Positions 44,691 to 55,426 are shown, numbered from the stretch's first letter. The stretch: 64,000 nucleotides of DNA from Acidiflorens sp963847715 (GCA_963847715.1 CAWKAZ010000020.1:29875-93874), one strand, 5' to 3'. Program-made: numbers and translations. Notes: generated from the letters alone by a model not told the origin.

Positions 44691-44708
44691 AGATAATCGA
44701 GGCCACGT

Positions 44709-46082
44709 TTGATCCGGATCCTCAAGGTCTACTACCCAGTACGCACTCTGGTCCTGCTCATCGGAGAGGCTCTCATTGTCTTTACCTCCTTCCTGATGGG
44801 GACATGGTTCGTTGTTAGGGAAGACCTCTACATCGCGCTGAACTTCGATTATGGCTACTACAAGATCATCGGCGTAACCTTGCTCGTTTTGCTCTGTTCC
44901 CACTGGCTCGACTTGTACGACACCGCGCGCCTTACCGCCAGGGGTGAGCTTTATTTCCGCCTGCTCATGCTTCCCGGCGTACTTGCGTTCATACTTGCCG
45001 GTGTTGCGCTGGTAAGACCCAACTACCTGTTAGGAAGGAATTCGTCGGAATACGGATTGATCATCCTCACGGTTGCCCTCTTTGGATGGCGCATTGCGTT
45101 CGACTGGCTGGTGCAGTTGCCGATACTGGTCGAACGCGTCTACGTCCTTGGCACGGGCGAACGCGCGCTGCGTGTCGTGCAGGGCTTGCGCCAGAATCCT
45201 GACCTGGGAATCGAAGTTTCCAGCTGGACTGGCAAGATGGAAGGCGCAGAAACCCGCGAATCCGTTGCCGCCCACTTGCTCGAAGCAGTGAAGACCTTCA
45301 ACATCCGTCATGTCATTGTGGCCATGCCTGACCGGCGCGGCAAAATGCCCTTTAACGAGTTACTTGACCTCCGTATGAACGGAGTCAAGATCGAGGAAGC
45401 CACCACCTGGCTTGAGAAGATGTCGGGCAAGATCGAGGTCGAAACCCTCTATCCAAGTTGGCTGGTCTTTGGCGAGGGATTTCATCGCAGTGTGCTCTTC
45501 AGTGCGATGCGTCGTGCGCTCTCGTTTGCCATTTCCCTAGTTGGCTTGGTGCTGTCCATACCCTTGCTGCTGCTCATTCCGATTGCGATCAGGCTGGATT
45601 CCGAAGGTCCAATTTTCTATACGCAAACTCGAGTCGGCAAGGGCGGGCGTCACTTCAATGTCTGGAAGTACCGCACCATGCGTCAGGATGCTGAAGCGGC
45701 CACAGGTCCGAAGTGGGCGGGCGACAATGATCCTCGTGTGACCCGCGTCGGAAAAATCTTACGGTCGTCCCGCCTGGATGAGATTCCGCAGATGTGGTGC
45801 GTCCTTAAGGGTGACATGGCTTTTGTCGGCCCTCGTCCAGAGCGACCCGAATTCGTCAGAATGCTGGTGGAGCAGATTCCGTATTACAAGATGCGTCACG
45901 TGATACGGCCCGGACTCACGGGGTGGGCCCAAGTGAAGTACAAATACGGCTCAACCGTCGAAGATTCGAAGGAAAAGCTCCAATACGACCTCTTCTACAT
46001 CAAGAACGCTTCCATCGGTCTGGACATGCTCATCATGTTCCAGACGATCAAAACAGTGCTGCTGCGTCGGGGCGCCCAATGA
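44709..46082 (+). CDS. Undecaprenyl-phosphate sugar phosphotransferase (WcaJ/EpsB-type)
   Basis: The 457-residue protein has four or five N-terminal helices, a CoA-binding-like domain and a C-terminal bacterial sugar transferase domain (FYTQTRVGKGGRHFNVWKYR, SRLDEIPQMWCVLKGDMAFV, GPRPERPEFV). It starts EPS repeat-unit synthesis by moving a hexose-1-phosphate to undecaprenyl phosphate at the inner membrane. TTG at 44709 appears to be the start, with GAGG six bases upstream. The stop overlaps the next gene by four bases. Confidence 0.92.
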   Translation: MIRILKVYYPVRTLVLLIGEALIVFTSFLMGTWFVVREDLYIALNFDYGYYKIIGVTLLVLLCSHWLDLYDTARLTARGELYFRLLMLPGVLAFILAGVALVRPNYLLGRNSSEYGLIILTVALFGWRIAFDWLVQLPILVERVYVLGTGERALRVVQGLRQNPDLGIEVSSWTGKMEGAETRESVAAHLLEAVKTFNIRHVIVAMPDRRGKMPFNELLDLRMNGVKIEEATTWLEKMSGKIEVETLYPSWLVFGEGFHRSVLFSAMRRALSFAISLVGLVLSIPLLLLIPIAIRLDSEGPIFYTQTRVGKGGRHFNVWKYRTMRQDAEAATGPKWAGDNDPRVTRVGKILRSSRLDEIPQMWCVLKGDMAFVGPRPERPEFVRMLVEQIPYYKMRHVIRPGLTGWAQVKYKYGSTVEDSKEKLQYDLFYIKNASIGLDMLIMFQTIKTVLLRRGAQ

Positions 46083-47214
46083 AGATGAAATACGTCTTCT
46101 GGTTTGCGACTTCGCTCGTCGGCTATTCCTACCTGGGATATCCTGCATGGTTGTGGCTCCGCAGTCGATGGTCGCCACGTCCGGTACGCCGGACTTCGGC
46201 CACTCCTAGCGTCTCGGCCGTGATCGTCGTGCGGAATGAGGAAGCGGTCATTGCCCGCAAGATCGAGAACCTCCTGGCGCTCGACTACCCTCACGACAAC
46301 CTGAATATAGTTGTCGTCTCGGACGGTTCTACCGATCGCACGCCTACGATTCTCTCGGACTGCGCGCGCGACTCACGAGTGCGAATTCTGTTGAAGTCGG
46401 TGTCTCAGGGCAAGGCCTCGGGTCTCAATGACGCGATCAAGCTGGCCACCGGCGAAGTGCTTCTTTTTACCGACGCACGCCAGCACATCGAATCCGCCGC
46501 CTTGCGCCTGCTGGTCGAAAATTTCGCGGACTCCGAAGTCGGCGCCGCCAGCGGAGAATTGATGCTCGGCGACCCCACCGGCGGCGAGACTGGGAAGGGT
46601 ATGGGGCTGTACTGGCGCGTTGAGAAAAAAATTCGCGAACTGGAGTCGGCTTCCGGTTCAGTCGCCGGCGCGACCGGCGCGATTTATTGCGCGCGCCGCA
46701 GTTTGCTGGAAGCGTCGCCATTGCCTGAGGGCACGATTCTTGACGATGTCCTCTTGCCGATGCTGGTCGTGCGCCAAGGCGCACGCGTGGTCTTCGATAC
46801 CCGTGCGCGAGCCTGGGACTCGCCGGATCTCGGCGATGGCCGCGAGTTTGCTCGCAAGGTGCGCACCCTGAGCGGCAACTATCAGCTGCTGCAAATTGCG
46901 CCTTGGCTCTTAAGCTCGCAAAACGCGATTCGCTTTGAGTTCATCGGTCACAAGCTTTCGCGGCTCGTCGTCCCGTTCGGACTCTGTTGCGCTCCTGATT
47001 GCTTCGATGTTTCTGCCCGAGCCCTTCTATCGCGGCGCGTTAATTGCTGCAACTAGCATTTTATGTCCTGAGTCTGGCCGCGTTTTCCGGAATTAAAATC
47101 GGCCCTCTTTCGCGCCTTGCCGACCCGGCGCGCACTTTCGTCATCCTTAATTGTGCCGCCATAGTTGCCTTTGTCAACTTTGTCACTGGCAGAAAGGTAG
47201 TCTGGGTTCGCTGA
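46079..47214 (+). CDS. Membrane glycosyltransferase family 2, two frameshifts near the 3' end
   Basis: This GT2 has an N-terminal helix (VFWFATSLVGYSYLGYPAWL), the GT-A core (VSAVIVVRNEEAVIARKIEN, SDGSTDRTP, LFTDARQHIES) and GTILDDVLLP. The C-terminal helices are distributed over three frames. After RLVVPF near 46978 the frame changes to ALLIASMFLPEPFYRGALIA, then near 47052 to LAFYVLSLAAFSGIKIGPL, ending at 47214. Conserved coding on both sides implies one gene with indels, or recent damage. The ATGA overlap fixes the start. Confidence 0.82.
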
Positions 47215-47233
47215 TCGGGCACCAGATCGGGCC

Positions 47234-48487
47234 ATGAGAATTCTTTGGGTCAAAGCCGATAAGCTCCTTCCCGTGCAGAACGGCGGCAATATCCGCACGT
47301 ACCACGTCTTGCGATATCTGTCCGCCCGGCATGAGCTTACGTTTTACTCCTACTATGGAGGAAGCCCCGATCCGGATTACGAGCGTGAACTACAACGCCA
47401 GATACCCGGCGCCGTGGCGGTTTGCACCGGAAAGCCCGAACTCGCGGGTATGGCACGAGGCATCGATTATGTGGGGCATCTCAGTTCGGGCGCTCCCTAT
47501 GCCGTCAGCCGCTTCGCCCATCCGGAGGTCCGGAAACAGCTTCAGTCCTGGTTCTGCGAACGTCGGTTTGACGTGGCGGTTTGCGATTTTCTCGATGCGG
47601 CGATCAATTTTCCCGGAAACCTCAATATTCCGAGCATTCTCTTTCAACACAACGTGGAAAGCGAAATCTGGCGTCGTCATGCCGCGACGGCGGACAATCC
47701 CGTGAAGAAAATGATGTACGGGATGGAATTCCGCAAGATGCTGCGCTACGAGCGCGCTGCCGTATGCAAATTTCAACACGTTATCGCCGTTTCGGAGAAC
47801 GACCGCTCGCTCATGACCAAATGGGTCGACGCGGACCACGTGACCGTCGTCCCGACCGGTGTGGATCTTGCCGAGTATCGCCCTGCTCAAGTGGCCACTG
47901 ATTCCTCGGCGCCCTTGATCACCTTCGTCGGCGCCATGGATTGGGAGCCGAATATCGACGGCGTCGAGTACTTCTGCGGCGAGGTCTGGCCCCTAATCAA
48001 AGCCGAAGTGCCACAGGCGCGATTCCGCGTTGTCGGACGCAATCCCGACCGCCGCGTTCAGAAATGGGCGTCGGACTCCATTGAAATCACGGGGCGCGTG
48101 CCTTCGGTCGTCGAACACCTGCACCAATCCTCGGTAGTGATCGTGCCGCTGCGCATCGGCGGAGGAACGCGTCTGAAGATCTACGAGGCGATGGCCGCTG
48201 CCAAAGCCGTCGTCTCCACAACCATCGGAGCGGAAGGGTTGGACGTCCATCATGGCAGGGACATCGTCCTGGCCGACGGCTCAGTTGCGTTCTCGCAGGC
48301 GGTGGTCAACCTGCTTCAGGATCGTGAACTGCGCCGCCGTTACGAAATTGCCGCCGCCGAAACTGCGGCCCGTTACGACTGGCCGGCGATCGGAGAACGT
48401 TTCAGCGAAGTGCTGCAAGCGGTAGCGGCAAAGAAGGCTCTCGCGGAACGCGCAGTGGCTGGGCGGTTGGTCGAAGAGAAGGTTTAG
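47234..48487 (+). CDS. Family 4 glycosyltransferase of exosortase/EPS system (Stp1-like)
   Basis: The 417-residue GT-B enzyme starts MRILWVKADKLLPVQNGGNI, the opening seen in sugar transferases of PEP-CTERM/EpsH systems. The C-terminal GT4 signature is VPLRIGGGTRLKIYEAMAAA followed by GAEGLDVHHGRDI. It is cytoplasmic or membrane-associated and adds a sugar to the lipid-linked repeat unit. Confidence 0.9.
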   Translation: MRILWVKADKLLPVQNGGNIRTYHVLRYLSARHELTFYSYYGGSPDPDYERELQRQIPGAVAVCTGKPELAGMARGIDYVGHLSSGAPYAVSRFAHPEVRKQLQSWFCERRFDVAVCDFLDAAINFPGNLNIPSILFQHNVESEIWRRHAATADNPVKKMMYGMEFRKMLRYERAAVCKFQHVIAVSENDRSLMTKWVDADHVTVVPTGVDLAEYRPAQVATDSSAPLITFVGAMDWEPNIDGVEYFCGEVWPLIKAEVPQARFRVVGRNPDRRVQKWASDSIEITGRVPSVVEHLHQSSVVIVPLRIGGGTRLKIYEAMAAAKAVVSTTIGAEGLDVHHGRDIVLADGSVAFSQAVVNLLQDRELRRRYEIAAAETAARYDWPAIGERFSEVLQAVAAKKALAERAVAGRLVEEKV

Positions 48488-48503
48488 GAAGAAAGAGGGA
48501 ATT

Positions 48504-49847
48504 GTGGCGATCGGCGATAACCGAGAAATGGCAGCAAGTGGAGCCCAGACGGGGCGAATCTTCGACCCGAGTATAGGCCCAACTAAGACTGCATTTTTCT
48601 GGCTTTGCGGTTTCTTTATCGTCTATTGCACGCGCTTCGAGGACTTCATCCCCGGGTTGCAATACATCCCATGGGGCAAGATCACTGCGGTCATGGCCGC
48701 CTATGGATTGTTCAAAGCAGCAGGCAAGACCAAACGCACTTTCAAAGACTTGCCGAAGATGGCGAACCTTCTGCTTTACATGATCATCATTCTCTACATC
48801 TCGGCGTTTACTTCTCCGATCTGGAGGGGTGGCGCTGTGCTTCGCACCACCGACTTTGCCAAGATTTATATCTGCTGGGTGCTCATCTTCCTGATCATCA
48901 CTACCTTTGAGCGCCTGCGAAAAATCATCTTCATTCAGGCGTTTTCCGTGGTGCTGGTTTGCTGCGCCGTCATCATCAAGGGCCATGACGTGGACCGCTT
49001 GAACCAGGTGCTCGGCGGGTTCTACGGGAACCCCAACGATCTTGCGTTCGCCGTCGTGCTCTCTCTGCCGTATGCCCTGGCTTTTTTCGTGATGTCGAAG
49101 GATAGCCTGGCGAAGGTGTTCTGGTTTGTCGGCATGTTGCTGATGTCGGTCGTCATTTTCCTGACCGCGTCTCGCGCAGGTTTCATCGATTTGGTTTGCT
49201 CTTACACTGTCGCGCTCTACTATGTTGCGATTAAGGGGAAGCGCCCTTGGCTCATCATCGCCAGTGTGCTCCTCGGAGTGGTGATCGTGGGGGCGGCAGG
49301 GGGGAAACTATACGATCGCTTCGCCGGAAACGGTCAAACGGGTATGACGGCAGCGGGGTCGCTCGAAGATCGCAAGTTTCTGATGCTGCGTGCGGTCGAC
49401 GCCATTGAGCACTATCCACTGCTCGGAATCGGGGTCAAGAACTTCCCGACCTACTCCGGGATCTGGCATACCGTGCATATGACGTATCTGCAAATCGCCG
49501 CCGAGGGCGGCATCATCGCCCTTTTGCTCTACCTGATGTTTTTCTATCGAGACTTTCAGAATATGTTCGCGCTCCATCGCAGGAAGGATCTCACACCCGA
49601 CGAGCAGCTCATCGCCGGGGCCTTGATCGCTTCGCAGGTCGGTTTCGTCGTCGGAGCCCTGTTCGCGCCCGAGGCCTATCACTTCTTTCCTTATTTTGCG
49701 GCCGCATTTACGGTCACTTTGTTGCAAATCTTGAATGAGAAACAGAAAGAGGGCGGCTTCACGCCCCCACCGGCAAAAAAGCCGCGTCACTTCCTGGAGG
49801 TTTATGCCGACCGTAGAACAACCGGTGCAGTCTCCCCTGTCCGTTGA
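48504..49847 (+). CDS. O-antigen ligase/Wzy-like polymerase
   Basis: The 447-residue protein has about ten or more membrane helices and the Wzy_C (O-antigen ligase) region around LLGIGVKNFPTYSG and VHMTYLQIAAEGGIIALLLY. In exosortase-linked loci this protein polymerises or ligates EPS repeat units at the periplasmic face. Its end overlaps the methyltransferase gene by 44 bases. GTG at 48504 is a start with an AGAGGGA 7-10 bases upstream. Confidence 0.88.
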   Translation: MAIGDNREMAASGAQTGRIFDPSIGPTKTAFFWLCGFFIVYCTRFEDFIPGLQYIPWGKITAVMAAYGLFKAAGKTKRTFKDLPKMANLLLYMIIILYISAFTSPIWRGGAVLRTTDFAKIYICWVLIFLIITTFERLRKIIFIQAFSVVLVCCAVIIKGHDVDRLNQVLGGFYGNPNDLAFAVVLSLPYALAFFVMSKDSLAKVFWFVGMLLMSVVIFLTASRAGFIDLVCSYTVALYYVAIKGKRPWLIIASVLLGVVIVGAAGGKLYDRFAGNGQTGMTAAGSLEDRKFLMLRAVDAIEHYPLLGIGVKNFPTYSGIWHTVHMTYLQIAAEGGIIALLLYLMFFYRDFQNMFALHRRKDLTPDEQLIAGALIASQVGFVVGALFAPEAYHFFPYFAAAFTVTLLQILNEKQKEGGFTPPPAKKPRHFLEVYADRRTTGAVSPVR

Positions 49848-50781
49848 CTTGCAGGCAATCTTGCGTTGCCTGAGTTGCGGATCGAAACTCGATAGCGATC
49901 AGGCGGGAGGCTACATCTGCCCGGCGTGCAAGCGTGCCTATCCGAACGTGCAGGGCATCGCACGCTTCGTCGACGCCCAGCACTACGCCGCGAGCTTCGG
50001 CTTCCAGTGGCACCGCTATCAGAAGACGCAACTCGATAACGACGAACTCCGCGAATCGGAACGCCACTTTCTGGCGAAGACTGCTCTTCGTCCCGAAGAC
50101 CTCAAGGGCAAACTCGTTCTCGACGTCGGTTGCGGTATGGGACGCTTCGCCGAAGTTGCCACCCGCTTTGGCGCGCGTGTCGTCGGCGTGGATCTGAGCG
50201 CCGCCGCCGAAGTCGCCGCCAAGAATCTTGCCGATCGCGATTTCGTGGCTTTCCAGTCGGACGCGTTCGCCTTGCCCTTCGCTCCTGAAAGCTTCGATGT
50301 GATCTACAGTATCGGCGTGCTGCACCACACTCCGGATTGCGAGGCCGCGGTCAAAGGTCTGAACAAGTATCTGAAGCCCGGCGGACTCCTCGTCGTATGG
50401 CTCTATAGCGGCTATAACAAGTGGTATCGCTTTAGCGATTTCTGGCGGCAGTACACTCACAAAATGAAGCCCGAGACGCTGCATGGCATCCTCAAAGTTG
50501 CCGTGCCGTTCTTCTACAACCTGAATCAGGGCTTGAAACGTGTTCCACTGGTCGGACCTCCAGTCGCAGGCGCGATTCATCACGTGTTTCCCGTGAACCG
50601 GCAGAAGACTCCGGAAGCGCGCATGCTCGACACGTTTGACTGGTACTCGCCGAAGTACCAGTCCAAACATACCTACGAGCAGGTGTTCAAGTGGTATGAA
50701 GCAATGGGCATGGAAGACATGCGCGTGGGCGAAATCTCTATTGCGGTGCGCGGTCGGAAACCCGCAAGGAATCGCGACTAG
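49804..50781 (+). CDS. SAM-dependent methyltransferase with N-terminal zinc ribbon
   Basis: The 325-residue protein has Cys pairs CLSCGSKLDSDQ and CPACKRAYP forming a Trm112-like zinc ribbon. A class I methyltransferase core follows (LVLDVGCGMGRFAEVATRFG, VGVDLSAAAEVA, DVIYSIGVLHHTPD). ATG at 49804 has GGAGG eight bases upstream. It probably methylates a sugar or lipid-linked intermediate of the EPS. Confidence 0.9.
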   Translation: MPTVEQPVQSPLSVDLQAILRCLSCGSKLDSDQAGGYICPACKRAYPNVQGIARFVDAQHYAASFGFQWHRYQKTQLDNDELRESERHFLAKTALRPEDLKGKLVLDVGCGMGRFAEVATRFGARVVGVDLSAAAEVAAKNLADRDFVAFQSDAFALPFAPESFDVIYSIGVLHHTPDCEAAVKGLNKYLKPGGLLVVWLYSGYNKWYRFSDFWRQYTHKMKPETLHGILKVAVPFFYNLNQGLKRVPLVGPPVAGAIHHVFPVNRQKTPEARMLDTFDWYSPKYQSKHTYEQVFKWYEAMGMEDMRVGEISIAVRGRKPARNRD

Positions 50782-50789
50782 ACAAATCC

Positions 50790-52359
50790 CTATTGTTCGT
50801 TCTGGTATTCCACCGCGACGACAGCCTGTGGAGGCTGCTCCAGCGTCATGTTCTTGGGCACACCCGCGATCTCGGCCACGTGAAACGCGCGGTTGGTGCG
50901 ATAGGCCCAAAGCAATCCGACCGAGTAGATTGCGCTCGCCGCCCACAATTTCAATTGCCAACTGGATAAGATTCCGCGGATAAAAATACCGTCTTGCCAG
51001 GCTGAGCACGGCGATCAAGGGAAGCGTCAAGAGCAACGGAAGCGTGAACGCTTCGCGTACAAACGTCCCCACCGGAACGCCAATCTGCTTACTAAGATGC
51101 CGCGGCAGAAATGCAATGTACGTCAAAGACAGCGGAATTGCGGTCCCCAGGGCATCGCCGACAATTCCAAGAGACGGAACCAGCGCGACGCTCAGCACCA
51201 CGTTGGCCACGCCTTCGATCAAAGTGATGCTTGCCAAGTCCTGATGCTTGCCGAGTCCGAACAAAACACGCTGCGAAGCAGACTGCATCAGCATGAGCGT
51301 GAAGGGAATGATCATCACCACCAGCACCGGATAACTGGGCCCAATGTAGCGCGCGCCCACCCAGACGCGGATGATGTCCTTGCCAAGAATAATCAGGATG
51401 GCGGTGATGGGAAAAATCAGGAACGCACACGCGCGGTTGCCGGCGACATAAATCTTCCGCACTCGATCGAGGTTCCCGGTAGCCTCCGATTGACTCGACA
51501 TCGGCACGAAGACTTGTGCCAGAGCGGACACGAATTCCTGAGCGTAGTCGACAATACGAGCGCCAATGTTGAACCACGTCACGGCGACCGCCGACATCAT
51601 GGTGCCGAGCACAATCTCATCCGTACGAAACCGCAGACGCGCACCGATCATGACAATGAAGGTCGTGCCGCCGTAATTGGCCATCTGTCGAAATGACGCT
51701 CGATCGACATGCCGGAGACCCAGCGGCATCGGGCACACACGCAGGACGATGAAGACACGCACAATCGAAGAAAGCAGCGGCAGGCCCACTGTAATGAGAG
51801 CGACCGTGATCAGACCGTATCCGCGGTTCAGGAAATAAACGATCAGGGCGCCCCGCGCGATTGTCGCCGCAATGCTGGTCCAGTTGAGAATATAAAAAGA
51901 GTTCAAGCCCTCCAGCACGCCACCAAAAACGCCGAGCGGAAAACTCAGGCTGACCGACGCTCCAACCATCAAGAGCAGAAGTCGAGCTTGCGGATGCAAG
52001 GCAGGAGGAATCTTAAAGAGGTGTTCGATCGATGAAGTCAACAGCGTGGTCAACAGCATACTCACCACGCCGATCCCCGTGTAGCTGAATAGAGCCGTAT
52101 TGACGAACTGCGTCAGTTTTTCCCGATCGCCCGTGGCCGTGTATTTCGACACGTAGCGGACAATGGACGACCGGATGCCCAGATCAAACAGCCCGTAGTA
52201 TCCGGTGAGAGAAAAAATCAGTACCCAGATGCCGAAAGCGGTGTCGCCGAGGTGATGCAGAATGAACGGAGAAAGGAAAATTCCGATAACTACGTTGACG
52301 GCCAGCGCTGACCAGCTGGAGCCAACGTTTCTGATGATCTGCCGTTTTTGCGAGGGCAT
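50790..52359 (-). CDS. Polysaccharide flippase (MATE/Wzx superfamily), one frameshift
   Basis: The protein of about 520 residues has 12-14 membrane helices, starting VGSSWSALAVNVVIGIFLSP with YYGLFDLGIRSSIVRYVSKY. The frame changes at the A5 run 50982-50986 (T5 in sense): LARRYF continues as IRGILSSWQLKLWAASAIYS, TNRAFHVAEIAGVPKNM and ends VVAVEYQNEQ at 50790. An uncorrected frame would run on to 49759 over the methyltransferase, which is an artefact. It probably flips the lipid-linked EPS unit. It is the only gene of the 38-59 kb cluster on the minus strand. Confidence 0.85.
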
Positions 52360-52909
52360 TGAGTTTCGTTTGTGTGTGATCGGTGCGGGTCTCGATTCAG
52401 ACCGGGCTTAACACATGGAGGCAGCGTAAGCGATGCGCTTTTTAATAATGACATAAGTTTGCGCGGCTCGCCCGCGACGACAGTAATCAACAATGCACTC
52501 ACCGGATAGCAGTTTGTCGCGCACCAGGAAGAGATCGATCGCAATCGAGACTTTACAGGTCTTTTGTGCATCCTACTGATTACAGATTGGTTGGTTATAT
52601 CTGCCTCATCCCATGCCCGGAGCGGAATGCGGCGCACGATGGCTCAAGTGACGCGTCGTTCACCGGGCCGCTCAAAAGGCGTGCCACGCTTTGGTTCAAG
52701 CGGGTTCCACCCCATCGGCGGCACTGTGCAACATTTTGCGACTGGCTCAAGTGGGGGATTTTAACAGGCCTGTCTGGGGTGTATAACTCCTGTTAATACT
52801 TGAGGTTTCATCAAGATCGTTGGCGGCGCCGACTCCAGGCCCGGTGCTCCACGTGCTCTATTAAAGATGAAATCCGATGGTCTTTAAGAAGTTTGGAGGA
52901 ATTTAGTCG
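52360..52909. other. Intergenic region with repeated TGGYTCAAGYG and an inverted repeat
   Basis: No gene is seen. TGGCTCAAGTG-like blocks occur near 52640, 52690 and 52743. A perfect 8-bp inverted repeat TTAACAGG-N20-CCTGTTAA (52761-52796) surrounds a TATAAC (52782-52787), which looks like a -10 element between operator arms for the gene at 52910. ORF fragments here have no family features. Confidence 0.45.
52761..52796. promoter_or_regulatory. Inverted repeat around a possible -10 box
   Basis: TTAACAGG and CCTGTTAA arms are 20 bases apart and enclose TATAAC, about 110 bases before the propeller/Ig gene. It could be an operator or a leader hairpin. Confidence 0.4.
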
Positions 52910-55426
52910 ATGCGCCACTTTCTGTCACACTCCCTTGGGACAAGCCGCACGGAAAACCCCTGTCCACGCGCCCATACGATTGTGAGAGCAATTTCTATTT
53001 GTAACATTTCCGCACTGATATTAGTCTGCATCGCTCTGCTGTTGCCTTCGTTTGCGCAGGTGCCGGTTCTGACCAGCCGCGGTGATAACGCCCGCAGTGG
53101 CGCCAACACCAATGAGACTTTGCTGGCGCCCTCGAACGTCAATAAGAATAGCTTCGGGCGTCTTTTCAGCTTTCCCGTCGACTACGTCGTGATGGCGCAG
53201 CCGCTTTTCGTACCCAACGTAAACATCCCCGGACAAGGCCTACACAACGTCGTCTACGTCGTCACCCAGGCTGATTCCGTGTACGCCATCGACGCCGATA
53301 CGGGCGCTCAGTTGTGGTATGCGAGCATGCTGAATGGTGGCCTCACAGCCAGCGGCTCGAATCTCCCGTGCGGTACTTCTGTAGGTTTCAATCAGGAAGG
53401 GATTCCCGGTACTCCGGTCGTTGATCCCAACACGAATACAATGTATCTGGTGGCCAAGACCGTGCTCAACGGCATAGTTCGCCATGACCTGCACGCGCTC
53501 GACATTACCACTGGCAACGACCGCATCAGCCCTGTTCAGATCGTCGCCCAAACGACCAGCTTAAAAGGGACAGTGATGAACTTTGTCAGCAAGTGGCAGA
53601 AGAATCGCCCTGGCCTCTTGCTGGTCAACGGAACCCTCTACATGGGGTTCGGGTCAAATCTGTGCAACGGCAACAATAGCGGCTGGGTCATGTCTTATGA
53701 CACCTCGATGCTCGGCAGCGGGACGCTCCCGCAGCTCGGTGTCTTCAACACATCGCCCGACTACGGCTTGACTTCGATCTGGCAAACCGGAAACGGTCTG
53801 GCAGCGGACGAAGATGGCAATCTTGTCGTCACCACCGCCGAGACCGGCTCTCACGGATACGATGTCCCGTCCGGCGGCCAAACCTATTGCAACAGCGTGG
53901 TGAAGCTGGCCCCCGATCTCAGCTTGGCTGACTTTTTCACTCCATGGAGCGTGGCTTTCCTTAACACTCACGATCTCGATGTGAGCTCGGCCGGAGCGCT
54001 GATACTTCCCGATCAAAATGGTCCTTTCCCGCACGAGACGATTGCGGGAGGCAAGCAGGGCGTTATCTACGTCCTCAATCGCGACAGCATGGGGATGTAT
54101 TCCACGAATGACGCGAACATCCTCCAGGAATTTCCGATCGTCCCCAATCCGAATAATCTCGACGTCCTGATGAGTTCTCCTGCGTACTGGAACAACACGG
54201 TGTATTTCACTCCCAAGGGAAATCCGCTCATGGCATTTCCGCTGAACAATGGATTGTTGGGAGATCCGGTGAAAACCCTTCAGAATTATCCGGGCAGTCA
54301 CTCTCCATCGATTTCTGCGAATGGCAACACCAATGGAATCCTGTGGGCCATCAGCGGTACGCAGCTGCTCGCGTTCGACGCGGTTTCGCTGAATGTGCTT
54401 TACACCACCGGACAGGCGGCGAACAACCGCGACAAATTGCCGCCGGTCGCTCATTTCGTTAATCAGACCGTCGCCAACGGCAAGGTCTATGTCGCCACCA
54501 ACAACAGTCTGGAAGCGTATGGCTTGTTTCACGTGGTTTCGATCACGGGCGGCGGTGCGCAGACGGCGACGGCAGGCACGGCTTTGGCAGCTCCGATTCA
54601 GGTGCAGGCCTACAACCCTTACAACGGCCAACCCGACGTGGGCGCAACCGTAAACTTCAGCGATGGCGCGAAGGGTGGATCGTTCAATCCCACATCGGCT
54701 GTGACCGATGCTAATGGCTACGCCTCGTCGAACTACACGACGCCGAAGAAAACTGGTGTCTACACTCTCACCATGTCGGGAACGGGCTTTGGCAATATCA
54801 CAACCACGGCGACGGCCGCGCCCGGAGCAGCGATCAAGATCATCTCCTACGGGGGGTCGAAGCAGACCGGACCGGCTGGCTCCAATCTTCCTAACGCGCT
54901 CGTTGGGCAAGCCCAGGATGCTAACCGGAATGGAGTGCCGGGAGTCACCATCAACTTCTCCGCCAACAAGGGAGCGATTCCGAATCCAGCTTCGGCGGTC
55001 ACCGATGCAAATGGCTTGGCGCGCACGATTCTGCAACTGCCGACGACGGTCGGGACGATCACGGTTACCGGAAGTTCCACCGGTCTTAAGAACATGAGTT
55101 ATACCGAGTACTCCGTAGCCGGTCCTGCCGCCAACATCTCGATTACCGGTGGCAATAACCAATTTGCGCCCGCCGGAACGCTGTTACCCCAGTCCCTGGC
55201 GGTGCTGGTGACCGATCAGTACGGCAATCCCACGTCGGGAGTGGATGTTGATTTTGACGATGGCGGCGCGGGAGGAAATTTCTCTTATGCGAATCCGTTG
55301 GTCACCTCGTCATCGGGGACGACGACGCAATCATATACGCTGCCTCCGTTCCCGGGAACGTTCACGATTAATGCCACGGCCGCTGGAGTCGCAGGTCCCG
55401 CTCAATTTACCGAGACCGGACAATAA
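52910..55426 (+). CDS. Secreted propeller plus Ig-like (Big_1) repeat protein
   Basis: The 838-residue protein has a signal-type helix near residues 28-48 (ISALILVCIALLLPSFAQ) after a long basic N-region. Residues 50-530 form a PQQ/quinoprotein-type beta-propeller (VVYVVTQADSVYAIDADTGA, GVIYVLNRDSMGM). Three Ig-like Big_1 domains follow, each with an ITGGGAQTATAGTALA-type opening and a ..VTDANGYA-type turn. It is probably a surface protein associated with the polysaccharide. An alternative start is the ATG before SHSLGTSRTE in-frame, but no nearby start gives a shorter signal. Confidence 0.82.
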   Translation: MRHFLSHSLGTSRTENPCPRAHTIVRAISICNISALILVCIALLLPSFAQVPVLTSRGDNARSGANTNETLLAPSNVNKNSFGRLFSFPVDYVVMAQPLFVPNVNIPGQGLHNVVYVVTQADSVYAIDADTGAQLWYASMLNGGLTASGSNLPCGTSVGFNQEGIPGTPVVDPNTNTMYLVAKTVLNGIVRHDLHALDITTGNDRISPVQIVAQTTSLKGTVMNFVSKWQKNRPGLLLVNGTLYMGFGSNLCNGNNSGWVMSYDTSMLGSGTLPQLGVFNTSPDYGLTSIWQTGNGLAADEDGNLVVTTAETGSHGYDVPSGGQTYCNSVVKLAPDLSLADFFTPWSVAFLNTHDLDVSSAGALILPDQNGPFPHETIAGGKQGVIYVLNRDSMGMYSTNDANILQEFPIVPNPNNLDVLMSSPAYWNNTVYFTPKGNPLMAFPLNNGLLGDPVKTLQNYPGSHSPSISANGNTNGILWAISGTQLLAFDAVSLNVLYTTGQAANNRDKLPPVAHFVNQTVANGKVYVATNNSLEAYGLFHVVSITGGGAQTATAGTALAAPIQVQAYNPYNGQPDVGATVNFSDGAKGGSFNPTSAVTDANGYASSNYTTPKKTGVYTLTMSGTGFGNITTTATAAPGAAIKIISYGGSKQTGPAGSNLPNALVGQAQDANRNGVPGVTINFSANKGAIPNPASAVTDANGLARTILQLPTTVGTITVTGSSTGLKNMSYTEYSVAGPAANISITGGNNQFAPAGTLLPQSLAVLVTDQYGNPTSGVDVDFDDGGAGGNFSYANPLVTSSSGTTTQSYTLPPFPGTFTINATAAGVAGPAQFTETGQ

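Noticed and set aside
49759..50789. Extension of the flippase frame over the methyltransferase gene
   Set aside because: It arises from the frameshift at 50982-50986; corrected coding ends at 50790 with sensible membrane-protein sequence.
52440..52800. Possible short genes in the gap before 52910
   Set aside because: No conserved sequence or ribosome sites; the repeated TGGYTCAAGYG blocks explain part of the openness.
53654..55162. Long antisense frame opposite the propeller/Ig protein
   Set aside because: The sense strand has clear domains and a signal peptide; the antisense is a shadow.
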